A DNA stretch of 64,000 bases from Comamonadaceae bacterium (lineage in GTDB: Bacteria > Pseudomonadota > Gammaproteobacteria > Burkholderiales > Burkholderiaceae_C): NCBI GenBank assembly GCA_947476465.1, contig CANJQN010000020.1, positions 1 to 64,000 of the forward strand. Direction: 5' to 3'. Each line of letters begins with the position of its first letter. Position 1 is the stretch's first letter. Positions 27,722-37,325 of the stretch are shown here, piece by piece. A program made the position numbers and the translations under genes. The notes under the pieces are model-generated. The model was not told the origin of the DNA. It made no database searches and saw only the letters and a list, made by a program, of their open reading frames with translations.

Positions 27722-29062
27722 ATGCCCATCTTCCCCCAGGATGCCCTGAACCCAGGCGTGCGCAAGCGCGAGGTGTTCGGCTGGGCGATGTACGACTTTG
27801 CCAATTCGGGCTACACGACCGTCGTGCTGACGGCGGTGTTCAGCGCCTATTTCGTCGGCGGTGTGGCCGGCGGCGCGAGTTGGGCCACGCTGGCGTGGAC
27901 TTCGGCCCTGGCCATCTCGAGCCTGATCGTGATGGTGACCATGCCAGCACTAGGCGCCTATGCTGACCTGCGCGCGGCCAAGAAGCGGCTGCTGGTGATG
28001 TCCACCGTCGGCTGCGTCGCGGCCACCGCGGCGCTCGCCGGCGTCGGGCCAGGCAACGTGGCTTGGGCGGTCGTCGCCATCGTGCTGTCCAACGTCTTCT
28101 ACACCTACGGCGAATCGCTCATCGCGGCCTTTCTGCCCGAGTTGGCGCGCCCCGACAGCCTCGGGCGGGTGTCGGGCTGGGGCTGGAGCTTCGGCTACCT
28201 CGGTGGCATGCTGACGCTGGGGCTGAGCCTGGCCTACGTGATCTGGGCGCAGGGCCAAGGCCTGCCGGCATCGCACTTCGTGCCGGTGACGATGCTGATC
28301 ACGGCCGTCGTGTTCGGGCTGTCCACCCTGGCGACCTTCGCGCTGCTCAAGGAACGCGCGTCACCGCCCTCGGCACCCGCGGTGACGGGTGAGTCCGGCC
28401 TGCGCGCGTCGCTGGCGCGCCTGAACCGCACCTGGCACGAAGCACGTCGCTTTCGCGACTTCAATGCGCTGCTGGTCTGCGCGGTGGCCTACCAGGCGGG
28501 CATCTCGGTGGTGGTGGCGCTGTCCGCCGTTTACGCCGAGCAAGTGCTGCGCTTCAAGCAGACCGACACCATGATGCTGATCTTCCTGGTGAACATCGCC
28601 GCCGCCGCCGGCGCGTTCGCCTGGGGCTACGTGCAGGACCGCATCGGCCACCGCCCGGCGTTGGGCATCACGCTGGTGGGCTGGATCGTGATGACGGTGC
28701 TGGCTGCACTGGCCACCGGGCCGGGGCTGTTCTGGATCGCGGCGGTGATCGCCGGGCTGTGCATGGGCTCGAGCCAGTCGGCCGGTCGCGCGCTGGCCGG
28801 CGCCTTCTCGCCCGAGCGGCGGCGCGCCGAGTTCTACGGCCTTTGGACCTTCGCGATCCGCGTCTCGGCCATCGTCGGGCCGATGACCTACGGCCTGGTC
28901 ACGCTGCTCACAAATGGCAACCACCGGCTCGCCATCGCCTCCACCGGGATCTTCTTCATCCTGGGGCTGCTGCTGCTGGCGAAGGTGAACGTGCCGCGCG
29001 GCATCGCGGCGGCAGCCGGTGCTGACAAATCCTTCGAAGGGCAAGCGCGCGACGCTGCGTGA
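27722..29062 (+). CDS. MFS transporter (UMF1/Atg22-like family)
   Basis: REVFGWAMYDFANSGYTTVVLTAVFSAYFV; multiple TM segments; ORF open from 27674. Confidence 0.88.
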   Translation: MPIFPQDALNPGVRKREVFGWAMYDFANSGYTTVVLTAVFSAYFVGGVAGGASWATLAWTSALAISSLIVMVTMPALGAYADLRAAKKRLLVMSTVGCVAATAALAGVGPGNVAWAVVAIVLSNVFYTYGESLIAAFLPELARPDSLGRVSGWGWSFGYLGGMLTLGLSLAYVIWAQGQGLPASHFVPVTMLITAVVFGLSTLATFALLKERASPPSAPAVTGESGLRASLARLNRTWHEARRFRDFNALLVCAVAYQAGISVVVALSAVYAEQVLRFKQTDTMMLIFLVNIAAAAGAFAWGYVQDRIGHRPALGITLVGWIVMTVLAALATGPGLFWIAAVIAGLCMGSSQSAGRALAGAFSPERRRAEFYGLWTFAIRVSAIVGPMTYGLVTLLTNGNHRLAIASTGIFFILGLLLLAKVNVPRGIAAAAGADKSFEGQARDAA

Positions 29063-29088
29063 GCACCTGCCGGCCACACCCCAAGATC

Positions 29089-29361
29089 TCAGTGCCCCGA
29101 AGCCCCCGAGGCCCCGATACCAGCCTCCGACCGCACCCGCTGCGCCAAAAACCCGGCCCGGTCTTGTGCGGCCCGCGGGCTCTTGTCGAGGATCGAGAAC
29201 AACCAGATCGCGACGAAGGCCAGAGTCATCGAAAACAATGCCGGCGACTGGTACGGGAACAAGGCCGAGCCCGGCGGGTTGCCGAATGTCACCTCCCAGA
29301 CCGACGGCGAGACGACCGTCAGCGCCACCGAAGACACCAGCCCCAGAAAGCCGCCGATCAC
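29089..29361 (-). pseudogene. cation/acetate symporter (ActP-like) C-terminal fragment
   Basis: MIGGFLGLVSSVALTVVSPSVWEVTFGNPPGSALFPYQSPALFSMTLAFVAIWLFSILDKS.. sodium:solute symporter C-terminus; N-terminal several hundred residues missing. Confidence 0.75.
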
Positions 29362-29369
29362 CGCGCCGC

Positions 29370-30308
29370 GGGGGGTCTGGACGCTCTGCGGGAGGCGGCG
29401 GCCCGTATCGCGCGCTTTGTCTCGCTGCTTTATCAGGGCGGCACCAAGGTCGGCCAGATCGGCAAACTGGTGCAGGCCCTGAACGCCAAGCTGTTCGAGC
29501 GCACCTGGCAGATGGTCGCGCCGGCTGCCTTGCAGGCCGACAGCGGCCTGTTCGTGATGGGAAGCGAGGGGCGTGGCGAACCATTGTGCTGCTGATCGGC
29601 GAGAAGGACGCGCTTGACCTGAAAAAGGTCGGCATCTTTCCCATCGTGCACGGTGTGCGCAGCCTGGCGCTGCGCGAGCACATCACGGCGACCAGCACCG
29701 TGAGACGGCTTGAGGCGCTGGTCGCCGCCGGCCGCTTGGCGGCCGATTTCGCCACTGACCTGGCCGACAGCCTGCACTTCCTGATGGCGCTGAAACTCAA
29801 GGCCGGCATCGCGAAGCTCGACACCCAACGCCCGGTGAGCGGCGGCGTGCCAACCGCCAAGCTCAGCAGCCTCGAACGCGATCTGCTCAAGGACGCGTTC
29901 GCGTTGGTCAAGCGCTTCAAGACCCTGGTGCGGCATCAACTGCGCGAGCAGGATGTCGCCAAAGGCATCGACCCTGCGCAGGCGATGCGACAGCTTCTTG
30001 ACTTCATCGGCAGCCGCCCGCTCGTTGGCTACTTCCTCGAATTCGATGTGGCCATGCTCAACCGCGAGATCTGGCCCCTACTGGGCGTGCGGTTGCCGCA
30101 GCCGAAGATCGAGGTTTCGGCGATGTACTACGACTTCAAGAACCGCCAGCTGCCGCCACATGAGCGCGGCGGCATGATCGACCTGCGTTTCGCGACGATG
30201 ATCAATGAGCTGGGCCTGCCGCTGCGCGACGCCCACAACCCGTTGAACGACGCGGTGATGGCCGGGCTGGCGTTCGTCAAGCTGCGCGGCTTGCTGGCGC
30301 AGCGTTGA
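29370..30308 (+). pseudogene. decayed DUF294/CBS nucleotidyltransferase-like gene fused to 3'-5' exonuclease (DnaQ-like) fragment
   Basis: LREAAARIARFVSLLYQGGTKVGQIGKLVQALNAKLFERTWQMVAPAALQADSGLFVMGSEGRGE (frame 1, ends 29594), then EKDALDLKKVGIFPIVHGVRSLALREH..LLKDAFALVKRFKTLVRHQ joined to exonuclease part LVGYFLEFDVAMLNREIWPLLGV..HNPLNDAVMAGLAFVKLRGLL. Confidence 0.75.
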
Positions 30309-30367
30309 GATGTCGTGGCAGCGCGGCGTGCGACATGTGCATGCCTATGTGTCAACGCCGTGGCCGC

Positions 30368-31345
30368 TCAGTCGAGCTGCACGCCCATCTTCCTGATCAG
30401 CGGACCCCATCGCTCATTTTCCGACTGGATGTAGGCGGCCAGTTCGCGTGCGCTCGAGGTTTGGGGGACGAACCCCAGCTCGGCGAATCGGCGCTTGGTC
30501 TGCGGCGACTCGACAGCCTCCATGACGGCCTTGTTCAGCCTGGCGATCACGGGTTCGGGCACGCGGGCCGGCACGACGACTGCGAACCAGGTGAACGCGA
30601 TCAGGCTCGGGTAACCGGACTCGGCGAAGGTGGGCACGTCGGGCGCCACCGGTGAGCGCGCGTCATCGAAGTTGCCCAGGATCTTGATCTTGCCATCGCG
30701 GTGCAAGGGCAGCAGGGTGGCGATGGCGTCGACCAATGCATCGACATGACCGCCCGCCAGGTCATTGAGCGCCGGCGCGGTGCCCTTGTAGGGAACCTCT
30801 TTCATGTCGATCCCGAGCGCCTGATTCATCAGCACGTTGACCAGTTGGGAGTTGGCACCGGAGCCGGCGGAACCGTAATTCATCTTGCCCGGCTGGGCCC
30901 GGACGTAGTCCCGAAATTGCGCAATGGTGGACACCGGCAAGGAGCTGCGCACAGCCAGTCCGAGCGGCACCTTGACGGCCATGGCCACCGGCGCGAAGTC
31001 TTCGACCTTGTAGGGCAACTTCTTGTACAGATGGGGATTGGTACACAGCGTGGTGGTGGTCACCATGAAAATGGTGTGGCCGTCGGGCGGGGCTGCGGCG
31101 ACGTACTGCGCGCCCAGGATGGTGCTGGCGCCCGGCTTGTTCTCGATAACGACGTTGACGCCCAGGCTGGCCTGCATCTGCCCCGCGATCACTCGAGAGG
31201 CGACGTCGGTCGGCCCGCCAGCGGCATAAGGCACGACCATGGTGACCGGCCGCAAGGGAAAGGCCTGCGCGCTGGCGGTCAAAGGATTGAATACAGCGGC
31301 CCCGAGCGTGGCTGCAAGCACGGTACGGCGTGATGGATCGGTCAT
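30368..31345 (-). CDS. Bug-family (TctC-like) substrate-binding protein
   Basis: FPLRPVTMVVPYAAGGPTDVASRVIAGQMQASLGVNVVIENKPGASTILGAQYVAAAPPDGHT. Confidence 0.92.
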   Translation of the reverse strand: MTDPSRRTVLAATLGAAVFNPLTASAQAFPLRPVTMVVPYAAGGPTDVASRVIAGQMQASLGVNVVIENKPGASTILGAQYVAAAPPDGHTIFMVTTTTLCTNPHLYKKLPYKVEDFAPVAMAVKVPLGLAVRSSLPVSTIAQFRDYVRAQPGKMNYGSAGSGANSQLVNVLMNQALGIDMKEVPYKGTAPALNDLAGGHVDALVDAIATLLPLHRDGKIKILGNFDDARSPVAPDVPTFAESGYPSLIAFTWFAVVVPARVPEPVIARLNKAVMEAVESPQTKRRFAELGFVPQTSSARELAAYIQSENERWGPLIRKMGVQLD

Positions 31346-31465
31346 GGTGGATTCCTTTAGTTAAGCTTCGATCAAGTTCGAGGCAGCATCTGATCAAGGT
31401 CGACGCAGCGTCGGGATTAAATGGCGCACGGCGCCAGTGACATCGAGCGCCATGAACCGGCTGCC

Positions 31466-32254
31466 TCAGCGATCGAGCACGCGCGGCTTGCGGTGCTCGA
31501 GAAACGCCCGAACGCCCTCGCTGCTGTCCTCGCCGGCAACCAGCTCGCCCGACAAGGCCTGGGCGTCGAGATAGGCCTGCATCCAGGTGCGCCCTTCCAG
31601 CGCCACCGACGCCAGCTTGCGCGCACGCAGCGTCGGCAGGCTCTTGGTGGCAATCAAGGATGCAAGCGCCATGGCCTTGGGCAGCACCTGCTCACGCGGC
31701 ACCACATAGTTGAAAAAGCCGGTGGGTTCGAGCTCTTGGGCGGTGAACTTGCGGCCGGTGAACAACATTTCACGCGCCTTGCCCTCCGGAATTTTCAACC
31801 AGGCGAACAGGCCTGCGCCACCCGCGATCAGGCCGTAGTCGATTTCCGGACACGCGAACAGCGCTTCGCTCGAGGCGATCCGCATGTCGCACAAGCCGGC
31901 CCAGATCACGCCGATGCCGATCGCATGACCGTTGATCGCGGCGATCACGGGGCGATCGAGGTTGTAGAAGCCGGGCAGGCTCTGGTTGATGAAGTCGTAG
32001 CGCTCCGCGCGGCGTTCCTTGTCCATGCCGACGAAGTCCTTGACGTCAGCGCCGCCGCACCAGGCACGCGAGCTTTCCGGGGCGCTCAGCACCACCACCC
32101 GGATATCGGTGGTCTGGCTGATGAAGCCGACCAGCGCGGCGATGTCTTCATAGACCGACAGCGACACGCTGTTGACGGGTGGTCGCGAGAAGACCACCAA
32201 CGCGACGCCGTTCTCCGCCACGCTGAGCTCGAAACTTCCGATTGTTTTTTTCAT
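31466..32254 (-). CDS. enoyl-CoA hydratase/isomerase family protein
   Basis: NGHAIGIGVIWAGLCDMRIASSEALFACPEIDYGL crotonase fold. Confidence 0.88.
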   Translation of the reverse strand: MKKTIGSFELSVAENGVALVVFSRPPVNSVSLSVYEDIAALVGFISQTTDIRVVVLSAPESSRAWCGGADVKDFVGMDKERRAERYDFINQSLPGFYNLDRPVIAAINGHAIGIGVIWAGLCDMRIASSEALFACPEIDYGLIAGGAGLFAWLKIPEGKAREMLFTGRKFTAQELEPTGFFNYVVPREQVLPKAMALASLIATKSLPTLRARKLASVALEGRTWMQAYLDAQALSGELVAGEDSSEGVRAFLEHRKPRVLDR

Positions 32255-32287
32255 GTCTGCTTTCTGGGCTTTGAACCGGCGCCGATC

Positions 32288-33325
32288 TCACCCGTGGGTC
32301 AACACGAGGCGCCCGCCCGCCCCGCCGGCGCTGCCAGAACCCAGCAAGGCATGCGCACGGGCCGCCTCGCGAACCGGCAGTTTTTCAGCGATCTTCGGTT
32401 TGACCACGCCGCGCGCCACCAGGTCGACGATGCGGCGCAGGTCCGAGACGAGTGCATGGGCGCTGCCCACGAGCTCGATCTCCTTGAGGATGGGAAGCGC
32501 CGGGTTCAGTGGGACGTTGCCAGGCTGCACATTGCCGACCAGCACCAGGCGTCCACCGACAGCGAGCGAACGAATGCTCGAGCCGAAGGTGGGCCCGCCC
32601 GCGATCTCGATCACGGCGTCGGCGCCGGCGCCACCGGTCAACTCGCGCACCGCCTTGTGAAACTGATTGTCGGGTGCGGCGATCACCTCGTTAGCGCCGA
32701 CTTCGCGCAACAGATCGACCTTCCGCGCCGAGGACGTGGTTGCGATCACACGCAGGCCCAGCAACCGGGCCAGTTCTACCGTGTGCAGGCCCACTCCCCC
32801 GCTCGCCGCGGTGATGACCACGGTGTCGCCCGGCAGCAGCCGAGCGCGGTTGAGCGCGTGGTAGCCGGTGCCGACGGCGCAACTGAGAATCGCGCCGATG
32901 TCGAGGTCGATGTTGGCAGGCAGGGGAACCGCATTGCGTGGGCTGGCGATGACGAATTCCCCATAGCCGCCGGAGATCTGCTCGCCGTAGAACCCAGGGC
33001 CCGAACGGCACAGGTTGTCCCGCCCGGCACGGCACGCCGGGCAGGTGCCACAGGAAATGCGCTGGGTGAGCGCGACCCGGTCGCCCGGTGCCAAGCCGGT
33101 CACCAACGCGCCGACCTCCTGGACAACTCCCGCGATCTCGTGCCCCATCACACACGGCGTTTGCGTGTCCGGAAAATGCCCCTCGCGGTTGAGAAGGTCA
33201 TGCCCGCAAACTCCGCAGGCGGCCACCCGCACCAGCATCTGGCTGGCAAGCCAGGTGGGCGTGTCGGCCTCGCCATATTGCAATACCTCGGGTGCTCCGA
33301 ACTGCGTGAGGACGGTTGCTTTCAT
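32288..33325 (-). CDS. zinc-dependent alcohol dehydrogenase family (MDR)
   Basis: GVCGHDLLNREG, MGHEIAGVVQEVG, CGTCPACRAGRDNLC, VVITAASGGVGLHTVELARLLG. Confidence 0.92.
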   Translation of the reverse strand: MKATVLTQFGAPEVLQYGEADTPTWLASQMLVRVAACGVCGHDLLNREGHFPDTQTPCVMGHEIAGVVQEVGALVTGLAPGDRVALTQRISCGTCPACRAGRDNLCRSGPGFYGEQISGGYGEFVIASPRNAVPLPANIDLDIGAILSCAVGTGYHALNRARLLPGDTVVITAASGGVGLHTVELARLLGLRVIATTSSARKVDLLREVGANEVIAAPDNQFHKAVRELTGGAGADAVIEIAGGPTFGSSIRSLAVGGRLVLVGNVQPGNVPLNPALPILKEIELVGSAHALVSDLRRIVDLVARGVVKPKIAEKLPVREAARAHALLGSGSAGGAGGRLVLTHG

Positions 33326-34134
33326 ACGGGCGCCTCCCCCCAGCCGATCCAGCGGGTGGCCGACCCGGCCATGATCTCATCCAACTGTGCCGGAGAAAGA
33401 AACGGCATGTGTTCGGTGTACATGGTGATCGCCTCCGTGTAAGAACAGGCCTTGCGCGTGAGGTCGGTGCCCCACAGACAGCGCTGGGCACCAAAAGCCT
33501 CGACGACGCGCTGCACATGGGGGTGCATGTCGCGGAAGGGATAAGGCTCGCTCGAATGCGCTGCCAAGGCCGACAGCTTGACCGCAATGCTGGGGTGGCG
33601 CGCCAGGGGCAGCACGGCTTCCACTGCGCGCGCGACCACCTCACCCTTGTCTTCTACGAACAGGTTGATATGGTCGATGATGAAACGGATCTCCGGATAG
33701 CGCTGCGCCAGCTTGCCGATCTCCTCGACCTGCTGCGGCGCCCACATCATGACCGGCAACTTCAGGCGGTTGGCTTCGGGCCAGAACCAGTCGGCCGTAC
33801 CGTCCTTGAGCCAGGACACCTTGCGGTAAGGGGGGAAGGTCAGGCGCGCACCGAGAAAGCCCGACGCAGGCCAGTCGGTCACCAGGGCGCGGGTCTCGGG
33901 CTTGTCCAGCCCCAGAATGCCCATCACCCGGAAGTGATCCGGCCAGCGTCTGGCAGCATCCACGCAGGCGGCGTTCGCCGCCGCGTTGCCGGGCACCAGG
34001 TAGGCGCGAGAAACCTTGGCGGCGTCCATTTCCGCCACCACCGCTTCAGGCGGCATCAGCGTTTGCAACATGCGCGTCGCGAACTCCTCAGCGCCCGGCG
34101 CGAAGAGGTGGATTTGACTGTCAACCAAGCGCAT
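33322..34134 (-). CDS. amidohydrolase family protein (Amidohydro_2-like)
   Basis: MRLVDSQIHLFAPG.., FIIDHINLFVE, QRCLWGTDLTRKA. Confidence 0.85.
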   Translation of the reverse strand: MRLVDSQIHLFAPGAEEFATRMLQTLMPPEAVVAEMDAAKVSRAYLVPGNAAANAACVDAARRWPDHFRVMGILGLDKPETRALVTDWPASGFLGARLTFPPYRKVSWLKDGTADWFWPEANRLKLPVMMWAPQQVEEIGKLAQRYPEIRFIIDHINLFVEDKGEVVARAVEAVLPLARHPSIAVKLSALAAHSSEPYPFRDMHPHVQRVVEAFGAQRCLWGTDLTRKACSYTEAITMYTEHMPFLSPAQLDEIMAGSATRWIGWGEAPV

Positions 34135-35281
34135 CTGCGAGTCCTTCCCTGTTCAGGCCGGGGGGGGCCATGCCGGCAGCGTCGCCAAGCACCAGGCCCG
34201 CGACGCGTTCACGGTGAAAACTGGCGTCGCCAAAGGCATATTCGAGCAACTTGCCGCGCTTGAGGTAGAAGTGGATGTCGAAGTCCCAGGTGAAGCCCAC
34301 GCCACCGTGGATCTGCAACGCGTCGTTGCAGATCAGCCGGCACGCGTCGCTGCTCACGGCCTTGGCCATCGACACCGCCAGTGGTAGCAAAGCCTCGTCT
34401 TCGGCGGCCGCCCAGGCGGCGTAATAGGCCGCCGAGCGTGCGCTTTCAAGCGCGACCAGCATGTCGGCGCATTTGTGCTTGATGGCCTGGAACGATCCGA
34501 TGGGTTTGTCGAACTGGGTCCGCTGCCCGGCGTAGTCCACCGCGAGCGCGAGCGCCGCGGCGCTTATTCCCACCATCTGGAGCGCCGCGCACAGCGTACT
34601 GGTTTCAAGCAGCCGGGCCAGCGCGAGCGCATTCGGGACATCGCCCACGGGTTGCGCGAGCACGCCATCGAAGTCGATGCTTGCAAGCAGGCTGTCCGGG
34701 TCGATCGCGCGGTGGGGCTGCGGCGCCGCGGCAAGGTCATTGGCGTCGCAGATGAACAGCGCAGCGGGGCCGTCCTGTGGTTTGGCCGACACCAGGAAGT
34801 GTGTCGCGGCCTGCGCGGCGGCCACGAGGATCTTGCGCCCTCGCAGGCGCCACTCGCCCGCCGCGCGCTCGGCCGCCAGGGTCACTTCTGATGCCGTGTG
34901 GCCGGCGCCGGCTTGCGCATGCGCGAAGCCGATGCGGCAGGCGCCCGCGCTGATTTGCGGCAACAGGCTGGCGCGTTGCGCGCGTGTGGCGAAGCGGCAA
35001 AGAATGTCGGCCGCAAGAATTGTCTCGGCCATGGGCCCCGGCACCAGCGCGCGGCCAAACTCCTCCAGCACAAGCGCCAGATCGACAAAGCCCAGGCCGG
35101 CGCCGTCGAACTCCTCGGGCACCGGCAGGGTCTGCAGGCCCATCGCGCACAGGCCACTCCAGAGTTCAGGCGAAACCTTGCCGGCAGCCAGGCGCAGCTT
35201 GCGCGGGCCCCATTCCTTGTCAAGAAAAGTGCGAACGCTGTCGCGCAGGAGGTACTGGTCTGAACTGAAGTCGAAGTCCAT
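34121..35281 (-). CDS. acyl-CoA dehydrogenase (pair 2, subunit B)
   Basis: MDFDFSSDQYLLRDSVRTFLDKEW; DYAGQRTQFDKPIGSFQAIKHKCADMLVALESARSA; QIHGGVGFTWDFDIHFYLKR. Confidence 0.9.
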   Translation of the reverse strand: MDFDFSSDQYLLRDSVRTFLDKEWGPRKLRLAAGKVSPELWSGLCAMGLQTLPVPEEFDGAGLGFVDLALVLEEFGRALVPGPMAETILAADILCRFATRAQRASLLPQISAGACRIGFAHAQAGAGHTASEVTLAAERAAGEWRLRGRKILVAAAQAATHFLVSAKPQDGPAALFICDANDLAAAPQPHRAIDPDSLLASIDFDGVLAQPVGDVPNALALARLLETSTLCAALQMVGISAAALALAVDYAGQRTQFDKPIGSFQAIKHKCADMLVALESARSAAYYAAWAAAEDEALLPLAVSMAKAVSSDACRLICNDALQIHGGVGFTWDFDIHFYLKRGKLLEYAFGDASFHRERVAGLVLGDAAGMAPPGLNREGLADALG

Positions 35282-35291
35282 GGCCGCCTTG

Positions 35292-36482
35292 CTACCTGGG
35301 CATGCCAAGCACACGCTCGGCAATGATGTTGCGTTGGATCTCCGACGTGCCGGAGTAGATGGTCATCGCGCGGGACTGCAGGAAGCGGTGTGAATAGAAA
35401 CCGTTGGCCGGCGCATCCGCATCACCTGGCGCCAGCGCCGAATCAGCGCCTGCGACCTCGATTGCCGTCTCCAGCAGGCGCTGGTACATGTGGCTCCAGT
35501 AGAGCTTGGCGAACGACGATTCCTGCCCGAGCTCCTGGCCTTTGGCCAGGCGACTGAGGCCCCGCAGGCCGGTCAGCCGCATCACCTCGAGCTCGATGAA
35601 GCTTGCCGCCAACTTTTGACGCACGACCGGGTCGGCGCTGACCGGTTTGCCGCCCCGCGTGGTGGCGGCCGCCACGCGGAACAGCTGGGCGAGATCACGG
35701 TGGAACCGCACCTGTCGCGGCAGCGCCTCTTCAGGGCCACGCTCGAACTGCAAGGTCGTCATGGCTATCTTCCAGCCCTGGTTCAACTCGCCCACCAGGT
35801 TTTCGGCCGGCACCCGCACATCGTCGAAAAACACTTCGCTGAACTCGCTCTCGCCGGTGATCTGCACCAGTGGACGGATCGTGATGCCGGGTGTGCGCAT
35901 GTCCACCAGCAGGAAGCTCAGGCCCCGGTGCTTGACCGCAGCTGCGTCGGTGCGCGCGAGCAAAATGCACCATTGGGCGTATTGCGCAAAGCTGGTCCAG
36001 ATTTTCTGGCCATTGACCACATACGCATCGCCATCGAGCGTGGCCCGCGTGCGCACCGAGGCCAGGTCCGATCCGCTGTTGGGCTCTGAGAATCCCTGGC
36101 ACCACACTTCTTCGCCATTCAGGATCGCAGGCAGAAAACGCTCTTTCTGCGCTGGCGACCCGTGCGCCATCAGCGTCGGCCCGGTCAGGTTGCGGCCGAT
36201 GATGTTGACGCTGTCGGGCGCGTCGGCGCGGGCCATCTCCTCCAGGAAAATCGCCTGCTCGACCGGGCTCGCGTCACGTCCACCGTATTCCTTGGGCCAG
36301 GCAATACCAGACCAGCCGCCCCGGTGAAGGCGCTTTTCCCAATCGAGCCGGAAGGCGAAGCGCTCAGCCTCGTGCGCAGGCTCGAACACCGTGGTGCCCC
36401 ACCCCGCCGGAAGGTTTTCCCGCAGCCATTGGCGCACTTGCTCACGCAGCGCCGCTTCAGAAGGTGTATCGCGAAAATCCAT
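35292..36482 (-). CDS. acyl-CoA dehydrogenase (pair 2, subunit A)
   Basis: GFSEPNSGSDLASVRTRATLDGDAYVVNGQKIWTSFAQYA; YSGTSEIQRNIIAERVLGMPR. Confidence 0.93.
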   Translation of the reverse strand: MDFRDTPSEAALREQVRQWLRENLPAGWGTTVFEPAHEAERFAFRLDWEKRLHRGGWSGIAWPKEYGGRDASPVEQAIFLEEMARADAPDSVNIIGRNLTGPTLMAHGSPAQKERFLPAILNGEEVWCQGFSEPNSGSDLASVRTRATLDGDAYVVNGQKIWTSFAQYAQWCILLARTDAAAVKHRGLSFLLVDMRTPGITIRPLVQITGESEFSEVFFDDVRVPAENLVGELNQGWKIAMTTLQFERGPEEALPRQVRFHRDLAQLFRVAAATTRGGKPVSADPVVRQKLAASFIELEVMRLTGLRGLSRLAKGQELGQESSFAKLYWSHMYQRLLETAIEVAGADSALAPGDADAPANGFYSHRFLQSRAMTIYSGTSEIQRNIIAERVLGMPR

Positions 36483-36496
36483 CTTGCCTTTGCCCG

Positions 36497-37288
36497 TCAA
36501 CGACCTTTGAACACCGGTGCGCGTTTTTCCCGGAATGCGCGAATGCCTTCGCGGTGGTCCTCGGTGGCGAGCACCACCGCCAGTGCATACGATTCGAACT
36601 CGGCCATCTCCGCAAGCGTTGCGGTGGGGGCCATGTTCAGCAACGACTTGGTCAGGCCGATCGCGGCGGTGGCGCCCGACGCCAGCTCGCGCGCCAGCGC
36701 CTGGGCCCTTGGCATGAGTTCGTGCGCTGCGACCACCTGGTTGACCAACCCCATGTGCAAAGCTTCAGCGGCGGCGAGCATTCGACCGGTAAAGCACAGT
36801 TCCTTGGCACGGTTCAGACCGATCACGCGCGTCAGCAGGTAGAGCCCGCCGGTGTCGGGCACGAGGCCGACCTTCACGAAGATCTGGCTGAAGCGCGCGT
36901 TGTCTGCCGCCACGATGATGTCGGCCGCCAGCGCCAGGTTCATCCCGGCGCCAACGGCCGCCCCGTTGACCGCGGCGATCACCGGCTTTTCCAGCTGCAC
37001 CAGCGGCATCAGGACGCTGGTGAGCATCCGATGCAGCTTGTTGCGGCTTTGCAGCGGTGTCGGGTCGGCGGCGCCTTCCATTTCACCAAGGTCGCCGCCG
37101 GCGCAAAAAGCCCTGCCGGCGCCTGTGAGCACCACCGCACGCACAGCACTGTCATCTGCCAGACGCAGCACGACGTCGGCCAGCTCGCGTTGCATGGGTG
37201 TGCTGAACGCGTTGAGCACGTCCGGCCGATTGAGCGTCACCGTGGCAACGCCGTCAGTGACGTCGTAGAGCAGCGTCTCGTATTGCAT
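36497..37288 (-). CDS. enoyl-CoA hydratase/isomerase family protein
   Basis: TLNRPDVLNAFSTPMQREL, GAGRAFCAGGDLGE, NGAAVGAGMNLALAADI. Confidence 0.92.
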   Translation of the reverse strand: MQYETLLYDVTDGVATVTLNRPDVLNAFSTPMQRELADVVLRLADDSAVRAVVLTGAGRAFCAGGDLGEMEGAADPTPLQSRNKLHRMLTSVLMPLVQLEKPVIAAVNGAAVGAGMNLALAADIIVAADNARFSQIFVKVGLVPDTGGLYLLTRVIGLNRAKELCFTGRMLAAAEALHMGLVNQVVAAHELMPRAQALARELASGATAAIGLTKSLLNMAPTATLAEMAEFESYALAVVLATEDHREGIRAFREKRAPVFKGR

Positions 37289-37325
37289 CAATGCGCCCGC
37301 AATCCCTCTGTTGGCTTTCAACCGG

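Noticed and set aside
28361-29920. 519-aa minus-strand ORF
   Set aside because: Antisense to MFS gene and decayed locus; no domain pattern
31421-33442. 673-aa plus-strand ORF
   Set aside because: Antisense to clear ECH and alcohol dehydrogenase genes; low-complexity GC-frame translation with no recognisable domain
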